From: Prolixibacteraceae bacterium
Lineage (GTDB): Bacteria; Bacteroidota; Bacteroidia; Bacteroidales; Prolixibacteraceae
Direction: 5' to 3'
Length of the DNA stretch: 17,406 nucleotides
NCBI GenBank assembly: GCA_016930735.1
Contig: JAFGGF010000338.1
Location: 1 to 17,406, forward strand
Positions 14,500 through 17,406 of the stretch are shown piece after piece. The notes below the pieces were generated by a model. The model was given only the letters and a program-made list of their open reading frames with translations, searched no databases and was not told where the DNA came from. The position numbers and the translations under genes are program-made. Every line of letters begins with the position of its first letter. The first letter of the stretch is position 1.

Positions 14500-15222
14500 A
14501 TGGTAAAGTTCAGATTCAAAAATATTCAATTTTTAAAACTTCTGAGGTATTTTTTTCTGTTAAACGGATTTATATTAGTTATTAGTATAATTACGGCTTT
14601 TACAACCCTGCCCTACTGGGGTTACCATTGGTTGGGGACAAGTAAATCTGAGCTTGCATCTGAACCGGAGTTTATTATCCTGTTGGGAGGCGGTGGCATG
14701 CCCAGCGAATCGAACCTAATGAGGAGCTGGTTTACTGCAAAAGCAGCAGATAATTTTCCTGATGCTGAGGTTTTTATAGTTATGCCCGGTAATTTAACCG
14801 ATTCGTTAAGCACTCCTTTTAAAATGATGTCAGAATTAATTACCAGGGGAATAAATAAAAATCAGGTCCGTTTTGAGAACAAAGGGACCAATACCCGTTC
14901 ACAGGCATTAAATTGCAGTGAAAAAATTCCATTAGAAAAATCCATTTTACTGGTTACATCGCCTGAACATATGCGAAGGGCCGTTTTGAGTTTCAGGAAA
15001 GTCGGCTTTCAGAAAGTGAATGCTTTGCCGGCTTTTGAAAATGCTGCCGAAGCAGATTTTTCATTTGTAGATGATGAACTCGGGGGTAATAAAGTTCTTA
15101 TCCCGGATGTAGGTAAAAGTACTTCGGTAAGATATCAGGTTTGGAACCACTTAAAATATGAAATTTTAATTATCAGGGAATGCCTGGCTCTCTGCTATTA
15201 CAATTTAAGGGGATGGATTTAA
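14500..15222 (+). CDS. DUF218 (SanA/YdcF/ElyC-like) membrane protein
   Basis: The 240-residue protein has one N-terminal membrane helix (about 16-38) and a DUF218 domain (about 57-220). The domain signs are EFIILLGGGGMPSESNLMR (57-75), the central ENKGTNTRSQA (126-136), and LLVTSPEHMRRAVLSFRKVG (150-169), where the His and Arg-Ala pair are typical of the family. The end, YEILIIRECLALCYYNLRGW, is the usual amphipathic helix. Related proteins (SanA, ElyC) affect envelope permeability or peptidoglycan assembly in E. coli, but their reaction is not settled. The glycosyltransferase follows 89 bases later on the same strand and may be cotranscribed. The ATG at 14500 was chosen because it gives the full signal-anchor; the ATG at 14490 is in another frame. 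Confidence 0.82.
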   Translation: MVKFRFKNIQFLKLLRYFFLLNGFILVISIITAFTTLPYWGYHWLGTSKSELASEPEFIILLGGGGMPSESNLMRSWFTAKAADNFPDAEVFIVMPGNLTDSLSTPFKMMSELITRGINKNQVRFENKGTNTRSQALNCSEKIPLEKSILLVTSPEHMRRAVLSFRKVGFQKVNALPAFENAAEADFSFVDDELGGNKVLIPDVGKSTSVRYQVWNHLKYEILIIRECLALCYYNLRGWI

Positions 15223-15258
15223 TTGGATATTTCCTGCCCGGATGACCGGTTCAGACGG

Positions 15259-15289
15259 GGATGTTGGATAGGATATTGGATGTTGGATA
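15259..15289 (+). repeat. Tandem 12-base repeat GGATGTTGGATA
   Basis: GGATGTTGGATA occurs at 15259-15270 and again at 15278-15289, with GGATATT between (period 19). It fills most of the gap before the glycosyltransferase gene. It is likely slippage-type intergenic repeat DNA; no regulatory role is evident. Confidence 0.5.
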
Positions 15290-15311
15290 ATTGATTAAAG
15301 TATATGATAGA

Positions 15312-16049
15312 ATGAAATTGTCGGCGATAATACCAACTTTAAATGAAGAGGAAAATATAAGGGAAGCGATTCTTTCTGTTTCATTTGCTGACGAAATTCT
15401 GGTAATTGACTCATTAAGCACAGATAACACAGTTCAAATAGCCGGTAAAGCCGGTGCAAAAGTAGTTCAGTACAGGTTTGATAATTTTTCCGCTCAAAAA
15501 AACAGGGCTATTGATTTGGTTCAAAATGAGTGGATTATTTTGCTTGATGCAGATGAAAGGATTTCGCCGGAATTACAAAATGAAATAATACAAATTTTTA
15601 AATCAAAACCTGTTCATGATGCATACTGGTTTTACCGTAAGAACTATTTTTTAGGTAAAGAAGTAAATTACAGCGGGTGGCAAAACGATAAAGTAATCCG
15701 TTTAATTAAAAAAGATACCTGCCGTTACAACAACAAACCCGTACATGAAGAAATTGAAACCAGCGGAACAACTGGTCTTCTTAAAAACAAACTGATACAT
15801 TTTACTTATAAAAGTAAAAACGATTACTTAAAAAAATTGAACCATTATGCATTACTTCAGGCTCATGAATTAAAAATGAACGGCAAAAAAGTAACATGGT
15901 TTCATTTGTATCTGAAACCGGCTTTCAGGTTCTTTCGCCATTTTATTTTAAAACAGGGTTTCCGTGACAGAAAAACCGGATTTGAAATTGCTAAACTCCA
16001 GGCATACGGAGTTTACCTGCGTTACAAAAAATTAAAGGATATTTCATAA
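15312..16049 (+). CDS. Family 2 glycosyltransferase, WaaE/KdtX-like
   Basis: With the ATG at 15312 the product is 245 residues and opens directly with the GT-A strand MKLSAIIPTLNEEENI. A start at the TTG at 15291 would add seven residues with no family support. The nucleotide-sugar site shows EILVIDSLSTDNT (28-40), and the metal-binding DxD is D79-A-D81 in WIILLDADERI. Acceptor-side lines include YNNKPVHEEI and a run of basic and aromatic residues near the C-terminus (about 200-240) suited to membrane contact. The layout matches WaaE/KdtX enzymes, which add a sugar to the lipopolysaccharide core, and related Bacteroidota transferases. Donor and acceptor are not determined. It follows the DUF218 gene on the same strand. 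Confidence 0.88.
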   Translation: MKLSAIIPTLNEEENIREAILSVSFADEILVIDSLSTDNTVQIAGKAGAKVVQYRFDNFSAQKNRAIDLVQNEWIILLDADERISPELQNEIIQIFKSKPVHDAYWFYRKNYFLGKEVNYSGWQNDKVIRLIKKDTCRYNNKPVHEEIETSGTTGLLKNKLIHFTYKSKNDYLKKLNHYALLQAHELKMNGKKVTWFHLYLKPAFRFFRHFILKQGFRDRKTGFEIAKLQAYGVYLRYKKLKDIS

Positions 16050-16158
16050 TACTTTCGTTTTTATCCCTAAAATTTCTGTTCAGTAAAAATCAAGGTTAAC
16101 ATTCTATTCTAACAGCGTTAAAAAAAATTAAAAAATACCAACTTTTTTAAGTATTAAA

Positions 16159-16166
16159 TATTTTTG
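16159..16166 (+). promoter_or_regulatory. Promoter -7 box of the serine-hydrolase-like lipoprotein gene
   Basis: TATTTTTG matches TAnnTTTG exactly and stands 22 bases before the start codon at 16189. A TTTG is not found at the expected -33 distance, so only half of the promoter is supported. Confidence 0.4.
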
Positions 16167-16188
16167 CATTAACCTAAAATTAAAAGAG

Positions 16189-17313
16189 ATGTTTGCTATA
16201 AAAAGGATAATTAACAAGTTTTTTCTGCTTTTTTTAATTGCATTTTTATCTTGTAATCCAAACAAAGAAGAAAAAGGTTTCTATAATCAAAAATTCTCTG
16301 ATGTTATTAAAGAATCGAGGAAGGAATTAGCTGTATTTAAACAAATTAACTATGTCCCATCCATCTCGATTGCTGTTTCATTAAACGGTGAATTAATCTG
16401 GTCGGAGGCTTATGGACTGGCATCTACCGATCTGGATGTACCCGCTACAAGAAAAACAAAGTACAGGATTGGTGCAATATCAGAGGTATTAACAGCATTA
16501 ACATATAATATCCTGACAGAACAGGGAAAACTCAACCCCGACTCGCTGGTTCACAGCTATTTACCCGAGTTTAAAGGCAAGGTATTTGACCTACCGTTAA
16601 AATACCTGGCAAACCAGAGTTCAGGAATCCGGCCGGAAAATATGAATGAAATTAAATGGTCGGCCTATGGAAATTCAATTGAAACCGGCCTTATATTATT
16701 TGAAAATGATACTTTGCTTTTTGAGCCGGGATTATACCAGTTGCCTTCCATATTTAATTATAATCTTCTTGGAGCAGTTATTCAGAAAGCAGAAAATAAA
16801 AAATTTGCAGAGGTAGTGAATAAAGTGGTTTTGGATACTCTTGGATTAACAAACACCGTACCCGATAATCCGTTTATTACAATAAAAAACCGCCCCGATT
16901 TTTTCGACCACAATTATGTTTCCCAGGTAATTAATGCTTCAACCAAAGATTTAAGCTATAAATTGCCTTCCCGTGGTTACCTTTCAACAGTTGACGACCT
17001 TATTAAATTAGGCAATGCTTTTTTGTATTCTGATTATATTTCAGACACAATTAAAATAAAAACATTCAGGGTTGATGAATTTCCAGGTGAACCTTCAAAC
17101 TGGGCCAACGGATGGTTTATTGTAGACAACAATACCGGTTATAAAATTTATGGAAGCCGGGGAAGCGAGGTTGGCGGAGGCGCAGGCCTTCTGATTTATC
17201 CGGAACAGAATTTTGTTATTACTATCTTGACTAATGTCACCGATGATTCAAACTCAATACCGATCTTTAAAATTGCAAACCTTTTCCTTGAAAAAATAAA
17301 TAAGGAAAAATAA
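16189..17313 (+). CDS. Serine-hydrolase (beta-lactamase-like) lipoprotein, active site degenerate
   Basis: The 374-residue protein has a lipoprotein signal (hydrophobic 11-20, then FLSC with C22 as lipid site). It then has a class C beta-lactamase/DD-peptidase-type domain from about 55 to 350. General family lines are kept: SIAVSLNGELIWSEAYGLA, LTEQGKLNPDSLVHSYLPEF, LKYLANQSSGI and LLIYPEQNFVITILTN. All three catalytic motifs are altered. Where GSxSK is expected it reads G95-A96-I-S-E99, so both the nucleophile Ser and the Lys are gone. The YSN position reads P186-S-I188 before YNLLG. The HxG position reads S323-R-G325. The frame is intact, and changes at all three sites of an otherwise well-kept fold suggest a selected non-enzyme, perhaps a binding protein at the outer membrane. 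Its own promoter box lies upstream. Confidence 0.85.
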   Translation: MFAIKRIINKFFLLFLIAFLSCNPNKEEKGFYNQKFSDVIKESRKELAVFKQINYVPSISIAVSLNGELIWSEAYGLASTDLDVPATRKTKYRIGAISEVLTALTYNILTEQGKLNPDSLVHSYLPEFKGKVFDLPLKYLANQSSGIRPENMNEIKWSAYGNSIETGLILFENDTLLFEPGLYQLPSIFNYNLLGAVIQKAENKKFAEVVNKVVLDTLGLTNTVPDNPFITIKNRPDFFDHNYVSQVINASTKDLSYKLPSRGYLSTVDDLIKLGNAFLYSDYISDTIKIKTFRVDEFPGEPSNWANGWFIVDNNTGYKIYGSRGSEVGGGAGLLIYPEQNFVITILTNVTDDSNSIPIFKIANLFLEKINKEK

Positions 17314-17329
17314 ATAATTAACTAAACCA

Positions 17330-17350
17330 CTATGGATTGAAAATCCATAG
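17330..17350 (+). terminator. Hairpin after the serine-hydrolase-like gene
   Basis: CTATGGATT (17330-17338) and AATCCATAG (17342-17350) form a perfect 9-base stem with loop GAA, 17 bases after the stop codon. No T-run follows, so it may be a weak terminator or a processing/stability hairpin between this gene and the next. Confidence 0.45.
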
Positions 17351-17368
17351 GTTCAAAAGAAAGGAAAA

Positions 17369-17406
17369 ATGAAATTTTTCTATGCTACTCAAATATCCAG
17401 TTCCCC
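17369..17406 (+). CDS. Start of next gene, possibly rsmE (cut by window edge)
   Basis: An ATG at 17369 follows AAGAAAGGAAAA, one of the clearer purine-rich ribosome sites in the window, and opens a frame running off the edge: MKFFYATQISSS and on. The beginning resembles that of RsmE (16S rRNA m3U1498 methyltransferase), which in Bacteroidota often opens with Met, an aromatic pair and Tyr. Twelve residues are too few to decide, so no symbol is given. Confidence 0.45.
   Translation, partial: MKFFYATQISSS

Noticed and set aside
15291..15311. Earlier TTG start of the glycosyltransferase
   Set aside because: The ATG at 15312 opens directly into the GT-A strand; the extra seven residues have no family support and sit right after the repeat.

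Overview
The window looks like chromosomal DNA of an AT-rich member of the Bacteroidota, plausibly a Bacteroidales/Marinilabiliales-type organism. The signs are: promoter-like boxes of the Bacteroidota form TAnnTTTG ahead of several genes, few clear Shine-Dalgarno sequences, LytS/LytTR regulation, the MGRAFEYRRAAKEKRW version of the YebC N-terminus, a kinase-RapZ fusion protein and a remnant of a Bacteroidota-type IS3 element. I saw no rRNA, tRNA, CRISPR array, phage module or recognised defence operon.

Region 1-3800 (minus strand) is one likely three-gene operon: a secreted-then-membrane protein with a gingipain/caspase-like (C25-type) fold and five C-terminal membrane helices, then a LytS-type sensor kinase, then a LytTR response regulator whose start overlaps the kinase end. 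This is the best candidate for an undescribed system. Region 3800-4310 holds a truncated IS3 OrfA with part of one IS end, and a low-complexity repeat. Region 4316-6535 (minus) is a classical two-component pair: a two-helix sensor kinase without HAMP, then an OmpR-type regulator.

Region 6734-8536 (plus) is a TPR-DUF2971 gene split by two small indels that cancel each other. A 775-base gene-free stretch follows, packed with short hairpins and carrying a 13-base direct repeat, and then a tryptophanase gene (tnaA) with its own promoter and a leader of about 150 nt. Convergent to tnaA, four bases away, is a divergent class I isoprenoid-synthase-fold protein. Next on the minus strand come yebC, a 41-codon cysteine-containing protein, and a fused sugar-kinase-like/RapZ-C protein likely cotranscribed with that small gene.

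Region 14500-17406 (plus) carries a DUF218 (SanA/YdcF-like) membrane protein, a WaaE/KdtX-like glycosyltransferase, a serine-hydrolase-like lipoprotein whose three active-site motifs are all altered, and the first codons of another gene that may be rsmE. Several of these genes point to envelope work: amino-sugar control (kinase-RapZ), DUF218, the LPS-type glycosyltransferase, the lipoprotein and the membrane caspase-like protein. There is no sign that they form one pathway.
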